Positions 5,586 through 6,709 of a DNA stretch of 6,709 nt are shown piece after piece (positions within the stretch are counted from its first letter, which is position 1; every line of letters starts with the position of its first letter). Source of the stretch: Bacteroidota bacterium (GTDB lineage: Bacteria > Bacteroidota > Ignavibacteria > UBA10030 > UBA6906). The DNA lies in contig DPLS01000034.1 in the NCBI GenBank assembly GCA_003541875.1, positions 1-6,709 on the forward strand. The letters run 5' to 3'. Under the pieces are notes generated by a model. It ran no database searches and was not told the origin of the DNA. It saw only the letters and a program-made list of their open reading frames with translations. Made by a program: the position numbers and the translations under genes.

Positions 5586-5900
5586 ATGCCAACGTATGAA
5601 TACCACTGCAAGAACTGCGGACATCAGATGGAAGAACTTCAATCGTTCACCGATCCTCCACTTGTCCGTTGCCCGAAGTGCCATAAGGACACGCTTGCCC
5701 GCGCAATCGGTGGGGGTGGCGGGCTCATTTTTAAAGGGAGCGGTTTCTATCAGACAGACTACAAGAAATCAAGTGGTACTGAGGCACCAAAGCCAAAGAA
5801 GAAGAAGGAGGAAAAGAAAGCCGACTCCTCTCCCCCTTCCCCTCCGCCGGAAAGCAAACCTTCAGGCGAGAGTAAGCCACCATCAACAAAGAAAGAATAG
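5586..5900 (+). CDS. FmdB-family zinc-ribbon protein with low-complexity tail
   Basis: A 104-residue protein. MPTYEYHCKNCGHQMEELQS is the standard start of the FmdB/CxxC_CxxC_SSSS regulatory-type family. Zinc ligands are Cys8 and Cys11 (CKNC) and Cys29 and Cys32 (CPKC); AIGGGGGLIFKGSGFYQTDY (40-59) is the conserved end of the core. FmdB was named for a putative regulator of formamidase in Methylophilus; in most bacteria the function is unknown. Residues about 61-104 are a Lys/Pro/Ser/Glu-rich, probably disordered tail (KPKKKKEEKK, SPPSPPPES), which is common but variable in this family. An AAGGAG site lies 5 bases before the ATG, the strongest start signal in this part of the window. It follows the accessory patch and probably has its own promoter, although none is clear. 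Confidence 0.92.
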   Translation: MPTYEYHCKNCGHQMEELQSFTDPPLVRCPKCHKDTLARAIGGGGGLIFKGSGFYQTDYKKSSGTEAPKPKKKKEEKKADSSPPSPPPESKPSGESKPPSTKKE

Positions 5901-6100
5901 GCACTCTGTCGGGCCATTCTCGACGACGCTCGCACATGCGCCCGTCTTGTTTCTCGATTTCTCAATTCGTACCTTGGAAATGCCGTGCTGCAGGAACCCG
6001 ATTTCTCGTCGCCCCTGCACCCAACTCTGAATCATCCCTGTTCTTTCCCAAACCATTTATGCACAACTATTTTCCGTGACGAAACGGAGGACAACACTTC
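5901..6100. other. 200-bp intergenic gap with no recognisable feature
   Basis: No open frame with family features, tRNA, hairpin followed by a T-run, or good promoter match is seen here. CGGAGG at 6085-6090 lies 10 bases before the next ATG and is the likely ribosome binding site. Confidence 0.5.
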
Positions 6101-6709
6101 ATGAGTATTAGTCAACTGGCAAAAGCAATTGCCCCCTCTCCTACACTCGCTCTGAACGAAGAGGCGAGAGTGCTGAAAGAGAAAGGCGAAGCGGTGATTC
6201 ACCTTGGGGCAGGGGAACCGAAAAACAAAGCTCCGATGAACGCCATCCTGAGTTCTGCCGCGAAACTCATCACCGGCGATGTGAAGTACACGCCGACGGA
6301 CGGAACGCCGGGACTGAAGAAGGCAATCATCCGGTACACTGAAGAGAACTACGATCGGCTCGTTGCACCGGAGAACATCATTGTCTCCGCAGGAGCAAAG
6401 CAGTCGGTCTTTAATCTCCTCTACTCGATCCTCAATCCGCAGGAGGAAGCCATCATCCTTGCACCGTACTGGGTGAGCTACCCGGAGATGGTCCGAATGT
6501 GCTACGGTATTCCAGTCATCGTGACGCCGGAAGATGGAACCTTCCATCCAAAGATCGAAGAAATCAAGAAGGTGGTCACCTCCTACACCAGGGCGATCAT
6601 CGTCAACAGCCCAAACAATCCTTCCGGTGTCGTCTACAGCGAGAAGTTCATCCAGGAGATCGTCGACTTCTGTGAGACCAAGGGCATCTACCTGATCATG
6701 GACGACATC
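6101..6709 (+). CDS. Pyridoxal-phosphate aminotransferase, class I/II, 3'-truncated by window edge
   Basis: The first 203 residues of an aspartate aminotransferase-like enzyme; the frame is still open at the right edge. Visible landmarks: LGAGEP (residues 35-40), KYTPTDGTPGLKKAI (Tyr equivalent to AspC Tyr70), SAGAKQSVFN, the canonical APYWVSYPEMVR with the PLP-stacking Trp, NSPNNPSGVVYS (pyridine-oxygen Asn), and IMDDI at the very end, whose first Asp should bind the PLP ring nitrogen. The lysine region lies outside the window, so activity cannot be confirmed. It is a paralogue of the protein at 3576-4775: the GAKQSVFN, YPEMVR and NSPNNP segments are identical. It starts at ATG 6101 with CGGAGG upstream. 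Substrate cannot be read from sequence; aspartate is the default guess for the subfamily. Confidence 0.93.
   Translation, partial: MSISQLAKAIAPSPTLALNEEARVLKEKGEAVIHLGAGEPKNKAPMNAILSSAAKLITGDVKYTPTDGTPGLKKAIIRYTEENYDRLVAPENIIVSAGAKQSVFNLLYSILNPQEEAIILAPYWVSYPEMVRMCYGIPVIVTPEDGTFHPKIEEIKKVVTSYTRAIIVNSPNNPSGVVYSEKFIQEIVDFCETKGIYLIMDDI

Noticed and set aside
5947..5975. Promoter TTGTTT-N17-TACCTT before the second aminotransferase
   Set aside because: The -10 hexamer matches at only 3 of 6 positions; this is not better than chance.

Overview
The window carries one co-oriented run of bacterial genes, all on the + strand, with base composition near 50% GC by eye. Protein families are conserved housekeeping types plus a ComEA-like DNA-binding protein and a degenerate PilM-like protein. 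This mix, and the lineage-typical pairing of rsmD with coaD beside class I aminotransferases, is compatible with the Ignavibacteria/Chlorobi/Bacteroidota side of the tree. That placement is an inference and weak; several genes have strong Shine-Dalgarno sites (AGGGGGTGA, AAGGAG, CGGAGG).

Layout. (1) Bases 1-908: the C-terminal four fifths of DnaJ, cut by the window edge. (2) 965-1441: a membrane-anchored helix-hairpin-helix protein of the ComEA type. (3) 1442-1602: a gap with a possible sigma-70-like promoter. (4) 1603-4775: a tight run of a PilM-like actin-fold protein, rsmD (16S rRNA methyltransferase), coaD (coenzyme A synthesis) and a class I/II aminotransferase homologue; the gaps are 3 bp, a 4-bp overlap and 9 bp, so they are probably co-transcribed. 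(5) 4776-5543: an accessory patch with the relic of a GxxExxY-family gene, a palindromic repeat element, a DUF559 nuclease-like gene broken by one amber codon, and a second palindromic element with perfect 11-bp terminal inverted repeats. (6) 5586-5900: an FmdB-type zinc-ribbon protein. (7) 6101-6709: the N-terminal half of a second, canonical-looking aminotransferase, cut by the window end.

Main points of interest. The first aminotransferase (3576-4775) keeps nearly the whole fold-type I active site but has Met237 where the Schiff-base lysine should be, and Cys125 where the PLP-stacking tryptophan should be. Over the part visible here, the paralogue 1.3 kb downstream has the normal tryptophan motif. 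The pair looks like an active enzyme and a pseudoenzyme, or a repurposed protein. The second is the nuclease-like gene bracketed by two related palindromic elements. It resembles a small mobile unit, and one of its repeats supplies the gene's stop codon.
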